Assembly: GCF_001715295.1 (NCBI RefSeq)
Contig: NZ_MDKB01000002.1
Coordinates: 1,510,313 to 1,574,312 of the forward strand
From: Streptomyces griseus
GTDB taxonomy: Bacteria; Actinomycetota; Actinomycetes; Streptomycetales; Streptomycetaceae
DNA: 64,000 nt
Direction of reading: 5' to 3'
The notes under the pieces were generated by a model that searched no databases, was not told where the DNA came from, and saw only the letters and a list, made by a program, of their open reading frames with translations. Shown piece after piece: positions 35,336-44,334 of this stretch (position 1 is its first letter; each line of letters opens with the position of its first letter). The translations under genes were made by a program, and so were the position numbers.

Positions 35336-35848
35336 GTGGCCGCACGGAGCCAGTACGAGGAACTGGCCCGGCAGCTCAGCGCCGTCGGGGCCGTCAAACG
35401 GGGCCTCGCCCGCATCCTGCCTTCCGAGTGCCCCAGCGGTTCGGCCGCGGTGCTCACGCTCCTGGCCAAGTACGGCGAGATGCGGATCACCCGGCTGGCC
35501 GAGCTGCTGGCCGTCGACATGTCTGTGACCAGCAGACATGTCGCCCACGTGGTGGACAACGGCTGGATCGAACGGTTTCCGGACCCGGCGGACAAGCGGT
35601 CCCGCATCCTGCGGCTGACCCCGGCCGGGGAGGCACTGCTCGACGATCTGACTCGGCGCACCACCGAGATGTTCGCCCACAACCTCATCGACTGGTCCGA
35701 CGAAGACGTCGGACAGCTCAACACGTTGTTGTCCCGGCTGCGCGACAGTTTCTCCTGCCGCGGCTCCGGTGGATGCGTCCCCGGACGGCACAGCGGCGAC
35801 TGCCGCGCCGGACACTCCGACGACTCGTACACCCGTACACCCGTGTAA
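35336..35848 (+). CDS. MarR-family regulator with cysteine-bearing tail
   Basis: A 170-residue winged-helix protein. The recognition region is MRITRLAELLAVDMSVTSRHVAHVVDNGWIERFPDPADKRSRILRLTPAGE, typical of MarR. After the dimerisation helices the C-terminus carries SCRGSGGCVPGRHSGDC with four cysteines within about 20 residues, which is unusual and could sense thiol oxidation or metal. It starts at GTG 35336 after GGAGGG. The exporter gene begins 23 bases after its stop, so the regulator probably controls that exporter. Confidence 0.9.
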   Translation: MAARSQYEELARQLSAVGAVKRGLARILPSECPSGSAAVLTLLAKYGEMRITRLAELLAVDMSVTSRHVAHVVDNGWIERFPDPADKRSRILRLTPAGEALLDDLTRRTTEMFAHNLIDWSDEDVGQLNTLLSRLRDSFSCRGSGGCVPGRHSGDCRAGHSDDSYTRTPV

Positions 35849-35871
35849 CAGAAGCAAAGACAAGGATTTTC

Positions 35872-38370
35872 ATGGCTACGACCACACCGACCGGTGTGCG
35901 GGGCGGCCACGCCAAGCACGGGGGCTCGGAAGCCTCCGGCGGCGCGCCGATGACACACCGGCAGATCATGGAGGCGCTGACCGGGCTGCTGCTCGGCATG
36001 TTCGTCGCGATCCTGTCGTCGACGGTCGTCTCCAACGCCCTGCCCGAGATCATCTCCGACCTCGGCGGCGGCCAGAGCGCCTACACCTGGGTCGTCACGG
36101 CCTCGCTGCTGGCCATGACCGCCACCACGCCCCTGTGGGGCAAGCTCGCCGACCTGTTCAGCAAGAAGCTGCTGGTCCAGATAGCCCTGGTCGTCTACGT
36201 CGCCGGTTCGGTGGTGGCCGGCCTGTCGACCAGCAGCGGCATGCTCATCGCCTGCCGTGTCGTGCAGGGTGTGGGCGTCGGCGGTCTCTCCGCCCTCGCC
36301 CAGATCGTGATGGCCGCGATGATCTCCCCGCGCGAGCGCGGGCGCTACAGCGGCTACCTCGGCGCGGTCTTCGCCGTCGCCACCGTGGGCGGCCCGCTGC
36401 TCGGCGGCGTCATCACCGACACCAGCTGGATGGGATGGCGCTGGTGCTTCTACGTGGGCGTGCCCTTCGCCGTCATCGCCCTGATCGTCCTGCAGAAGAC
36501 CCTCAAGCTCCCGATCGTCAAGCGTGACGTCAAGGTCGACTGGTCGGGCGCGTTCTTCATCAGCGCCGCCGTCTCGCTGCTGCTGCTCTGGGTGACCTTC
36601 GCGGGCGACAAGTACGACTGGGTCTCCTGGCAGACCTACACGATGCTCGGCGGCACCGTCGTGCTCATCGCGCTCTTCCTCCTCATCGAGTCGAGGGCCA
36701 GCGAGCCGATCATCCCGCTGCGCCTCTTCCGCAACCGCACCATCACGCTGGCCTCGCTGGCCTCGCTGTTCGTCGGTGTCGCGATGTTCGCGGGCACCGT
36801 CTTCTTCAGCCAGTACTTCCAGCTGGCGCGGGACAAGTCGCCGACGATGTCCGGCGTCATGACCATCCCGATGATCGCCGGTCTGTTCCTCTCCTCGACC
36901 GTCTCCGGCCAGGTCATCACCAAGACGGGCCGCTGGAAGGCGTGGCTGGTCAGCGGTGGCTTCCTGGTCACCGCCGGCCTCGGGATGCTGGGCACCATCC
37001 GGTACGACACCACGTACTGGCACATCGCGATCTTCATGTTCGTCATGGGCCTCGGCATCGGCATGATGATGCAGAACCTGGTCCTCGCCACGCAGAACCA
37101 GGTCGCTCCCGCCGACCTCGGCGCGGCCAGCTCCGTCGTCACGTTCTTCCGTTCGCTCGGTGGTGCGATCGGGGTCTCGGCGCTGGGCGCCGTCATGGCC
37201 AACCGCGTCACCCACTACGTCAAGGAGGGCCTCGCCGACCTCGGCCCCGAGGGTGCCGCCCTGGGCCACGGCGGGACCGGCGGCGGGGGAATCCCCGATC
37301 TGGACGCGCTCCCCGCGCCCTTCCGTACGGTCATGGAGGTGGCCTACGGACACGGTGTCGCCGACGTCTTCATGTACGCCGCCCCGGCCGCGCTCGTCGC
37401 CTTCGTCGTGACCCTCTTCATCAAGGAGGTCGCCCTGAAGACGCACGCGGGCAACGACGCCGTACCGGCGACGGCCGAGGCACCGGACGCGAAGGCACTC
37501 GCGTCCTCCGACACGACCACCGCGCTCGTCGCCGAGGGAACGGCCGGGGTCACCTCGGTCGAGGTCGCCACCGAGGCGGCTCCCGTGCCGGCCCCGGCCG
37601 TCCAGGGCACGCCCGTACGGGGAGTGGTCCGGGGCGCCGAGGGCGCACCCGTCGCCCAGGCGGCCGTCACGCTCATCTCGCTGGGCGGCCGGCAGCTGGG
37701 GCGCTCCGTCGCCCAGGCCGACGGCGGTTACGTACTGGACGCCCCGGGCGCCGGCTCGTACGTCCTGATCGCCTCCGCCGACGGCTTCCAGCCGCAGGCC
37801 TCCACCGTGATCGTCTCGGACGAGCCACTGGCCTACGACATCCTGCTCGCCGGTACGAGCGGCCTCTCCGGGACCGTACGGACCGCCGAGGACGCCACCC
37901 CGGTCGAGGGGGCGATGGTGGTCGTGACCGACGTGCGCGGCGATGTGCTGGCCACCGGGGTCTCCGGCGGGGCCGGGGAGTTCGGCTTCGGCGAGCTGAT
38001 CCCCGGTTCGGTGACCGTGGCCGTGACGGCGGCCGGCTTCCGCCCGCTGGCTCTGCCGGTGGAGATCGGTGGCCAGGGCGTCACCCGGGTCGACGCGGTG
38101 CTGCAGTCCGGCGCCCTGGTGCGCGGCGTCGTCCGGGCCGGTTCCGGCCGGGCCCCGCTGTCCGACGCCCGCGTCACGCTGATCGACGCGGCGGGCAACG
38201 TGGTCGCCACCTCGACGACCGGTGAGGACGGCGCCTACGCCTTCGCCGACCTGGATGCGGGCGAGTACTCGATCATCGCGACCGGCTACCCGCCGGTGGC
38301 CGGTGCGCTGACCGTGACCGGCAGCGGAATCGACGGCCACGACATCGAACTGGCCCACCCGGGCGTGTAG
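35872..38370 (+). CDS. MFS exporter (DHA2, 14-TM type) with C-terminal carboxypeptidase-regulatory-like domains
   Basis: An 832-residue fusion. Residues 25-530 are a drug:proton antiporter of the EmrB/QacA group: LLLGMFVAILSSTVVSNALPEI, LWGKLADLFSKKLL, RVVQGVGVGGLSALAQIVMA and RGRYSGYLGAVFAVATVGGPLLGG. A Thr/Ala linker then leads to three tandem beta-sandwich modules of about 85 residues, each starting with a GVVRG, GTVRT or GVVRA motif followed by GAPVAQAAVTLIS, VEGAMVVVTDV or LSDARVTLIDA and ending in a Y.L/F..L turn. Ordinary family members stop after the last membrane helix near 510-530. The marR gene precedes it; a YceI protein with the same module follows. Confidence 0.92.
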   Translation: MATTTPTGVRGGHAKHGGSEASGGAPMTHRQIMEALTGLLLGMFVAILSSTVVSNALPEIISDLGGGQSAYTWVVTASLLAMTATTPLWGKLADLFSKKLLVQIALVVYVAGSVVAGLSTSSGMLIACRVVQGVGVGGLSALAQIVMAAMISPRERGRYSGYLGAVFAVATVGGPLLGGVITDTSWMGWRWCFYVGVPFAVIALIVLQKTLKLPIVKRDVKVDWSGAFFISAAVSLLLLWVTFAGDKYDWVSWQTYTMLGGTVVLIALFLLIESRASEPIIPLRLFRNRTITLASLASLFVGVAMFAGTVFFSQYFQLARDKSPTMSGVMTIPMIAGLFLSSTVSGQVITKTGRWKAWLVSGGFLVTAGLGMLGTIRYDTTYWHIAIFMFVMGLGIGMMMQNLVLATQNQVAPADLGAASSVVTFFRSLGGAIGVSALGAVMANRVTHYVKEGLADLGPEGAALGHGGTGGGGIPDLDALPAPFRTVMEVAYGHGVADVFMYAAPAALVAFVVTLFIKEVALKTHAGNDAVPATAEAPDAKALASSDTTTALVAEGTAGVTSVEVATEAAPVPAPAVQGTPVRGVVRGAEGAPVAQAAVTLISLGGRQLGRSVAQADGGYVLDAPGAGSYVLIASADGFQPQASTVIVSDEPLAYDILLAGTSGLSGTVRTAEDATPVEGAMVVVTDVRGDVLATGVSGGAGEFGFGELIPGSVTVAVTAAGFRPLALPVEIGGQGVTRVDAVLQSGALVRGVVRAGSGRAPLSDARVTLIDAAGNVVATSTTGEDGAYAFADLDAGEYSIIATGYPPVAGALTVTGSGIDGHDIELAHPGV

Positions 38371-38444
38371 CGATTAGGGAGATCCACCAAGACCCCTGGC
38401 GGTACAGCACTCCCAGCGGAGAGGCTGTGGTCGCCGGCGGAAAA

Positions 38445-38501
38445 GGGCCCCGCGGTGGGACGGCAGGCAGGGGACGGCCTGCCGTCCCCGCCGCGGGGCC
38501 C
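38445..38501 (+). terminator. Strong terminator after the exporter gene
   Basis: An extended stem-loop with outer arm GGGCCCCGCGG and inner arm GGGACGGCAGGC, with complements, about 75 bases past the stop. Confidence 0.8.
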
Positions 38502-38518
38502 ATCTCATCGGGCCACAG

Positions 38519-38592
38519 CGTCACCGCGTCACCGCGTCACCGGGTGACCGCGTCACTGAGTCACTGAGTCACCGGGCCACCGGGTGACCGAG
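38519..38592. repeat. Short tandem repeats of GTCACCG(C/G)G
   Basis: About eight imperfect copies of an 8-9 base unit (GTCACCGCG, GTCACCGGG, GTCACTGA) run up to the ribosome binding site of the YceI gene. They also form alternating inverted pairs (GTCACCGGGTGAC). Confidence 0.7.
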
Positions 38593-38609
38593 CAAGGAGA
38601 GAACACGGG

Positions 38610-39425
38610 ATGGGACTTCGCGCACAGGTACGCACGCGGGACGGCTGGGCGGTCCAGCACGCGGTCGTGACGGTGACGGACATGACGGGCACCCAGGTGC
38701 TCCGGGCCGCCGCCGACGAGAACGGGGCCGTCCGCACCGGCGACCTCCTGCCGGCCGGCGCGTACACGGTGATCGTGACGGCCGTCGGATACGCCCCCGC
38801 CGCGTCCACCGCGCTCGTCACGGCCGCCGGCCGCGTCGAGGCGGGCACCGTGGTGCTGGCCCGGCAGGGCGGTGTGGAACTTCCCCCGCCGGGCACCTGG
38901 TCGCTCGACCCGGTCCACTCGTCGGTCGCCGCCGTCGCCCAGCACCTGGGGATCTCGAGCGTGCACGGCCGGTTCACCGAGTTCGGCGGCCGGATCGAGA
39001 TCGCCCAGGACGTCCAGCGCTCCCGGGTGGAGGCCTACATCACCTCGGCCAGCATCGACACGGGCAACGGCATGCGGGACAAGCACCTGCGCTCGGCGGA
39101 CTTCCTGGACGTCGAGCGGTACCCGGAGATCACCTATCGCTCCCGGGGGCTGACCCCGGCCGGCCCCGACCGCTGGACCGTCCACGGTGTCCTCACCATG
39201 CACGGGGTGGCCCGGGACATCGACCTCGACCTGAGCTATCTCGGCACCGGCCCCGACCCGTGGGGCGGGTTGCGGGCGGCCTTCCACGCGTCGGCGGAGC
39301 TGCGCCGCGCCGACTTCGCCATGAACTACAACCAGGTGGTGCAGGCGGGCATCTCCGCGATCGGCACCACCGTGCGGGTGGAGCTCGACATCCAGGCCGT
39401 GCAGGGCGAATCGGCCGAGGCATAG
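38610..39425 (+). CDS. YceI-family protein with N-terminal carboxypeptidase-regulatory-like module
   Basis: A 271-residue protein. Residues 1-85 are one beta-sandwich module like those on the upstream exporter (AVVTVTDMTGTQVLRAAADENGAVRTGDLLPAGAYTVIVTAVGY). Residues 95-265 are a YceI lipocalin-like barrel (GTWSLDPVHSSVAAVAQHLGISSVHGRF, FLDVERYPEITYRS, GVLTMHGVARDIDLDLSY). YceI barrels bind isoprenoid or amphiphilic ligands. No signal peptide is present. The GGAG before ATG 38610 is good. Sharing a rare module with the exporter upstream suggests a common partner or substrate. Confidence 0.92.
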   Translation: MGLRAQVRTRDGWAVQHAVVTVTDMTGTQVLRAAADENGAVRTGDLLPAGAYTVIVTAVGYAPAASTALVTAAGRVEAGTVVLARQGGVELPPPGTWSLDPVHSSVAAVAQHLGISSVHGRFTEFGGRIEIAQDVQRSRVEAYITSASIDTGNGMRDKHLRSADFLDVERYPEITYRSRGLTPAGPDRWTVHGVLTMHGVARDIDLDLSYLGTGPDPWGGLRAAFHASAELRRADFAMNYNQVVQAGISAIGTTVRVELDIQAVQGESAEA

Positions 39426-39434
39426 GCTGCCCGT

Positions 39435-39905
39435 ATGGCATCCAACATCGCGACCAACACCGTTGTGGAGCTCGCCGAGCTGCTGGACTTCGTGCGGCCC
39501 CGGCACCGGGCGATCCTGCTGACCACCCGGTCCGACGGCCGCCCCCAGGGCTCGCCGCTCACCTGCGGTGTCGACGACGCCGGACGGATCGTCGTCTCGA
39601 CCTACCCCGAGCGGGCCAAGACCCGTAACGCCAAGCGGGACGAGCGGGTGAGCGTGATCGTCCTGTCGGACGACTGGAACGGTCCGTGGGTGCAGGTGGA
39701 CGGGTCCGCCGAGGTGATCGACGCGCCGGACTCGGTGGAGCCGCTCGTCGAGTACTTCCGGAACATCTCCGGGGAACACCCCGACTGGGACGAGTACCGG
39801 GCGGCGATGATCAAGCAGGGCAAGTCCATCATCCGGATCACCCCGGAGCGCTGGGGCCCGGTCGCCACCGGCGGCTTCCCCGCCCGTCCGGCCACCGGCG
39901 GCTGA
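39435..39905 (+). CDS. PPOX-class, probably F420-dependent, oxidoreductase
   Basis: A 156-residue split-barrel flavin/deazaflavin protein. Family pattern: AELLDFVRPRHRAILLTTRSDGRPQGSPLTCGVD, IVVSTYPERAKTRNAKRDERVSVIVLS, WVQVDGSAEVIDA and IIRITPERWGPVAT. Proteins of this type in actinobacteria usually bind F420 and reduce enones or quinones; the cofactor is inferred. It starts 9 bases after the YceI stop, so it is in the same operon. Confidence 0.9.
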   Translation: MASNIATNTVVELAELLDFVRPRHRAILLTTRSDGRPQGSPLTCGVDDAGRIVVSTYPERAKTRNAKRDERVSVIVLSDDWNGPWVQVDGSAEVIDAPDSVEPLVEYFRNISGEHPDWDEYRAAMIKQGKSIIRITPERWGPVATGGFPARPATGG

Positions 39906-39912
39906 CGGCCGT

Positions 39913-40860
39913 ATGACACCGCCCCACCCCGGCGTGCTCGCACGGACGCAGCTGCTGACCGCCCCGGACCTCGGGCCTTCTCTGGTCCGCGCACTCGAAG
40001 GGGTCGCGGGGCGCCCGGCCGGGGATCCGTACGGCACCGTGCCGGAAGGCCCCTTCGTGTACGTCGGGTCCGCACTGCCGGAGGCCCTGCGGACCCGGGA
40101 GCTGGTGTGGTTCCACAGCGTCAACGCGGGTACGGACGCGCTGCTCGCCTCCGGGCCCTGGCCCGAGGGCGCCCTGCTGACCCGGACCGTGGGCCTGATG
40201 GGCGAGCGGATCGCCCAGTACGTGGCCGCCTGGATCCTCGCCGAGAGCCAGTCGGTCACGGACCACACCGAGCAGCACGCCCGCGCCGAGTGGCGGCGGC
40301 TGCCCTCCGGGCTCGTCGGCGGCCGGACCGTCGTCGTCCACGGAACCGGAGCCGTGGGAACCGCGGTCGCAGGGCTGCTGCGGAAGCTCTCCCTGCGCAC
40401 GGTGGGTGTCCGCCGCACACCCGGTGGCGGGGCTCCGGGTTTCGACCGCGTGGTCCCGGCCGGTGGCGAGGAGGAGACGGCGGAACTGTCGGCCGCGCGG
40501 TGGGTGGTCTCCACCCTGCCGCTGACCGGCGCCACCGAACGGTTCTTCGACAGCGCCCGCTTCACCGCGATGCACGGCGCCTCCTTCATCAACGCCGGCC
40601 GCGGCGGGACCGTCGACATGGCGGCGCTGGAGTCGGCGCTGCGCACCGGAACCCTGCGGCGCGCCGTCCTCGACGTCCTGCCCGACGAGCCCGCAGGGCC
40701 GGAGGACCCCGCCTGGCGGCTGCCGCGCACGGTGATCACCTCGCACTCCGCCGGCATCACGGCCGACGAGGACGTCGTCTCGGACTTCACGGCCTGCTGG
40801 GAGGCGGTGGCCCGGGGGCAGACCCCCGCCCTGGCCGTGGACACCGCCCGCGGCTACTGA
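39913..40860 (+). CDS. D-2-hydroxyacid dehydrogenase-family NAD(P) oxidoreductase
   Basis: A 315-residue protein with the C-terminal NAD-binding domain of the D-isomer-specific 2-hydroxyacid dehydrogenases: GGRTVVVHGTGAVGTAVAGLLRKL (Rossmann loop), VSTLPLTGATERFFDSARF, SFINAGRGGTVDMAAL with the catalytic Arg position altered to the typical N-A-G-R-G, and VLDVLPDEPAGPEDPAWRLPRTVITSHSAG with the active histidine. The N-terminal catalytic half is divergent. Substrate unknown. It follows the PPOX gene by seven bases. Confidence 0.9.
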   Translation: MTPPHPGVLARTQLLTAPDLGPSLVRALEGVAGRPAGDPYGTVPEGPFVYVGSALPEALRTRELVWFHSVNAGTDALLASGPWPEGALLTRTVGLMGERIAQYVAAWILAESQSVTDHTEQHARAEWRRLPSGLVGGRTVVVHGTGAVGTAVAGLLRKLSLRTVGVRRTPGGGAPGFDRVVPAGGEEETAELSAARWVVSTLPLTGATERFFDSARFTAMHGASFINAGRGGTVDMAALESALRTGTLRRAVLDVLPDEPAGPEDPAWRLPRTVITSHSAGITADEDVVSDFTACWEAVARGQTPALAVDTARGY

Positions 40861-41120
40861 CGCCGCTCGGCCTGCGGCCCGGGAGGCCCGCCCACCGGTC
40901 GCGACGCCGCCGGCCGCGGCCGGTACCGCACCGGGCCGCCCGCGGGTGGCCGCCCGCGCAGCGCCCGCCGCCCCTGGTCGGGGTGCGCGTCCGTGGAGGG
41001 CGCCCCGGCCCCGTCGGCATCGGCACGTCCCGTACGCCGGGCACGCCGTTTGCGCACCGTGCCCGCCGGGGTAGCTCTCCCCACGGCCCGGCACCTCGTG
41101 GAGCGGATGAGTGGAGTGGC

Positions 41121-42035
41121 ATGACCCCGTGTCGTCGTACGGTCGGCTTCCTGATCGCCGCAGGTCTGTCCGCGACGGCACTGGCGCCGCCCGCGGTGGC
41201 CGCCGACCGGTCACCCGGGGTGCCGCTCCGCGTCGCCACGTACAACATCCACGCGGGTGCCGGTATGGACGGCGTGTTCGACCTGGACCGCCAGACGGAC
41301 CGGGTACGGGCACTGGACGCCGACGTGATCGGTCTCCAGGAGGTCGACGCCCACTGGGGCTCGCGCAGCGAGTGGCGGGATCTCGCGGGCGAACTGGCCC
41401 GGCGGCTGGACATGCGGGTCTCGTTCGCCCCCATATACAGCCTCGATCCGCCGGCTCCGGGCGGGGCCAGACGCGAGTACGGGGTGGCGCTGCTGTCCCG
41501 GTACCCCGTCGTGAGCGCCGAGAACCACGAGATCACCCGGCTCTCCACCCAGGACCAGAACCCGGTCCCGGCACCCGCCCCGGGCTTCGCCGAGGTGGTG
41601 CTGCGGGTGAAGGGGCTGCCGCTGCATGTGTACGTGACGCACCTGGACTACCGCCCCGACCCTTCCGTACGGGTGGCACAAGTGGCCGACACCCGGCGGA
41701 TCATGGGCGAGGACCGGGGCCCGAAGATCCTGCTGGGTGACTTCAACGCGGAGCCGGACGCTCCCGAACTCGCGCCGCTCTGGCGGGAGCTGACGGACGC
41801 CGACCCGGGAGCGCCGACGTTCCCGGCGCTGGATCCGGTGAAGCGGATCGACTTCGTGGCGGTGTCGAAGGACGGCGCCGGGTCGGTCCGGGTGCGCGCG
41901 GCGGCGGTGGCCGAGACGCTCGCCTCGGACCACCGCCCCGTCGTGGCCGACCTCGAGCTCCGGCGCCGGGCGCCGGGCTCGGCCGCACCGTGGAACGAGG
42001 GGGCGCTTCCCACGGCTTCCCGGGGTCGCCCGTGA
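41121..42035 (+). CDS. Secreted endonuclease/exonuclease/phosphatase-family hydrolase
   Basis: A 304-residue exported protein. A signal peptide is visible (RRTVGFLIAAGLSATALAPPAVA). The EEP fold follows: LRVATYNIHAGAGMDGVFDL with the metal-binding Asn, DVIGLQEVD with the catalytic Glu, VYVTHLDYR, ILLGDFNAEPDAPE with the Asp/Asn pair, and SDHRPVVADLEL with the terminal His. Members include phosphodiesterases, sphingomyelinases and DNases; specificity is not evident. GGAGTGG precedes the start. A dispersed repeat copy follows the gene. Confidence 0.92.
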   Translation: MTPCRRTVGFLIAAGLSATALAPPAVAADRSPGVPLRVATYNIHAGAGMDGVFDLDRQTDRVRALDADVIGLQEVDAHWGSRSEWRDLAGELARRLDMRVSFAPIYSLDPPAPGGARREYGVALLSRYPVVSAENHEITRLSTQDQNPVPAPAPGFAEVVLRVKGLPLHVYVTHLDYRPDPSVRVAQVADTRRIMGEDRGPKILLGDFNAEPDAPELAPLWRELTDADPGAPTFPALDPVKRIDFVAVSKDGAGSVRVRAAAVAETLASDHRPVVADLELRRRAPGSAAPWNEGALPTASRGRP

Positions 42036-42180
42036 CTCCCGGCGGGCGCGCGACGACGACCACGGCACGTCGCCGCGTCGTCCGAACGTCCACGTACCCC
42101 TGGTGCGCGGATGTCCCGTCACCGTGCGCCGCACCGCGTCCGACGCCGCGCGCCGATCCACCGGGAGTGCGGGACCGCCC
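42030..42180. repeat. Dispersed TIR-bounded repeat, copy 3
   Basis: The interior and right end (CGCGCGCCGATCCACCGGGA) match the copies at 25610 and 31349. The ends are CCCGTGACTCCCGG and CCGGGAGTGCGGG. It overlaps the last codons of the upstream hydrolase gene and abuts the stop of the GT39 gene. Confidence 0.8.
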
Positions 42181-44334
42181 TCAGCCGGCGTCCTCCGGCC
42201 GGGTGAGGTCGTAGAAGGTCGCGCCACCCGCCGTGACCTCGGTGAAGTTCTCCTCCACCCATGCCGAGATCTGGGACGACGTACCGGCGCCGCCCATGCC
42301 GCCGCCCCTCCCGCCGCCCGTTCCGCTCGAGATCAGGTAGTGGATCCTGCCGTCCGCCACGTACTCCTCGAACTGCGCGAGCGTCGGTGACGGGTCGCTG
42401 CCGTTGAAGCCGCCGACGGCCATCACCGGCTTCCCCGTGGCCAGTTGGTAACTCGCGGCGTTCTGCGAGCCGATGGCCGCGGCGACCCAGGTGTAGGCGT
42501 CGGCGTCCTGCGTCAGGAGCGCCTCGGCCTCCGCGGCGACGGACGCGCCGTTGAGCAGACCTCCCATGCCGCCCCCGCCCATGCCGCCCTCGCCCGTGGC
42601 GCCTGCGGGCATACCGCCGCCCGGCGCGTTCCCGGGAGCCTGGCCCCGGCCCTGTTGTCCGCCACCGAGGAGACCGCCGCCGACCCCGGTGCCGCCCGGT
42701 GCCCGGCCGCCCTGTCCTGGAGGCCGTGTCCCGGCACCGGGACCGCCGCCGGGAAAGCCGCCGTCGCCCCTTCCGGGACCGCCTCCCCGGCCGCCGCCCG
42801 GCCCGCCCGTGCTCGCCCCCGGGGGGCCGGCGGTGACGATGGAGCCCTGGTGCCCGGTGTTCAGCGTGCTGACCGTGTACGCGGCCGGCCCGGCCAGCGA
42901 CGCCGCCAGGCCCAGCCCCACCACGCCCAGGCCCAGCGCCCGCCCCAGCCGTGCGGCGAACAACAGGCCCACCGTGCCCAGGAGGCCGCCGGCCAGGACG
43001 GCCCAGCGCAGCCAGGGGAGGTGGTCCGGCGTGCGCCCCAGCAGCACGTACGACCACGAGGCCGTCACCGCGACGGTCGCGGCGAGCGCGGTGCCCGCCC
43101 ACCACCGGGCCCGCTCCTCCCACAGCACCGTGGCACCCATGCCGGTCAGCGCCGCGATCGAGGGCGCCAGGGCCACCGTGTAGTACTGGTGAAAGATGCC
43201 GGCCATGAAGCTGAAGACCAGCGCTGTCATCAGCAGCGAACCGCCCCAGGCCAGGAACGCCGCGCGGGCCGTGTCGTCCCGCCCGGACCGCCAGGTCAGC
43301 CAGACGCCCGCGGCCAGCAGGAGCAGCGCGGCCGGCAGGAGCCAGGAGATCTGGCCGCCGATCTCCGTGCCGAACATCCGACCGATCCCGGTCTCGCCCC
43401 AGCCACCTCCCCGACCGCCGCCACCGACGCTCCCGGTCTCGTCACCGCTGAGGCGGCCGAGCCCGTTGTAACCGAAGGTGAGCTCGAGGAAGGAGTTGTT
43501 CTGCGAACCCCCGATGTAGGGGCGCGAGGAGGCGGGCCACAGTTCGACGACCGCCACCCACCAGCCGCCGGAGACGACCGTCGCCAGGGCGGACAGGCCG
43601 AGCTGGCCGAACCTCTTGCGTACGGGCACCGGCGCGCACACCGCGTACAGCACGGCCAGCGGCGGCAGGATCAGGAACGCCTGCAGGGTCTTCGTCAGGA
43701 AGGCGGCACCGACAGCTGCCCCCGCCAGTACGAGCCACTTCGTGCGGCCGCCCTCCAGCGCGCGGAGCACGCAGTGGACGGTGACGGTCATCAGGAGCGC
43801 GAGCAGGGCGTCCGGATTGTTGAAGCGGAACATCAGGGCGGCGACGGGCGTCAGCGCGAACACGGCCATCGTGATCAGTCCCGCGGCGGCGCTGAAGCGG
43901 CGGCGCACGGCGGCGTACAGCACGCCGGCCGTGGCGACGCCCATCACCACCTGGGGGGCGAGGATCGCCCAGGAGTTCAGCCCGAAGACCCGTACCGACA
44001 GGGCCATCGGCCAGAGGGCCGCCGGAGGCTTGTCGACGGTGATGGCGTTCGCCGCGTCCAGCGAGCCGAAGAAGAACGCCTTCCAGCTCTGACTCCCGGC
44101 CTGTACGGCCGCCGAGTAGAAGGAGTTGGCGTAGCCGGAGGCGCTGAGGTTCCACAGGTACGCGAGCGCGATGACCAGCAGCATGCCGAGGAACGCGGGC
44201 CGCGCCCAGCGCGGGTCTTCGGGCCGTCCCCGCCGGATGCGGCGTGCGAGCGACTCGGCCCGCACCCCGGCGTGCGCGGGCGGCCGGGGGGTGGGCGACG
44301 GCGCCGGGAGCGGGTCGGGGTGGACGGCGGTCAT
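42181..44334 (-). CDS. GT39/ArnT-like membrane glycosyltransferase
   Basis: A 717-residue polytopic protein. The first periplasmic loop carries the family acidic motif and YANSFYSAAVQAGSQSWKAFFFGSLDAANAITVDKPPAALWPMAL. Many spans follow to about residue 480. Then comes a Gly/Pro-rich low-complexity stretch of about 110 residues and a globular C-terminal domain (YTWVAAAIGSQNAASYQLATGKPVMAVGGF). Such enzymes move sugars from polyprenyl phosphate to lipids or proteins outside the membrane. Its start overlaps the GT2/GtrA stop (ATGA). Confidence 0.93.
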   Translation of the reverse strand: MTAVHPDPLPAPSPTPRPPAHAGVRAESLARRIRRGRPEDPRWARPAFLGMLLVIALAYLWNLSASGYANSFYSAAVQAGSQSWKAFFFGSLDAANAITVDKPPAALWPMALSVRVFGLNSWAILAPQVVMGVATAGVLYAAVRRRFSAAAGLITMAVFALTPVAALMFRFNNPDALLALLMTVTVHCVLRALEGGRTKWLVLAGAAVGAAFLTKTLQAFLILPPLAVLYAVCAPVPVRKRFGQLGLSALATVVSGGWWVAVVELWPASSRPYIGGSQNNSFLELTFGYNGLGRLSGDETGSVGGGGRGGGWGETGIGRMFGTEIGGQISWLLPAALLLLAAGVWLTWRSGRDDTARAAFLAWGGSLLMTALVFSFMAGIFHQYYTVALAPSIAALTGMGATVLWEERARWWAGTALAATVAVTASWSYVLLGRTPDHLPWLRWAVLAGGLLGTVGLLFAARLGRALGLGVVGLGLAASLAGPAAYTVSTLNTGHQGSIVTAGPPGASTGGPGGGRGGGPGRGDGGFPGGGPGAGTRPPGQGGRAPGGTGVGGGLLGGGQQGRGQAPGNAPGGGMPAGATGEGGMGGGGMGGLLNGASVAAEAEALLTQDADAYTWVAAAIGSQNAASYQLATGKPVMAVGGFNGSDPSPTLAQFEEYVADGRIHYLISSGTGGGRGGGMGGAGTSSQISAWVEENFTEVTAGGATFYDLTRPEDAG

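Noticed and set aside
35218..38358. 1046-codon minus-strand frame opposite the exporter
   Set aside because: Asp/Gly/Arg/His-rich antisense shadow of the exporter, whose membrane spans and motifs are unambiguous.
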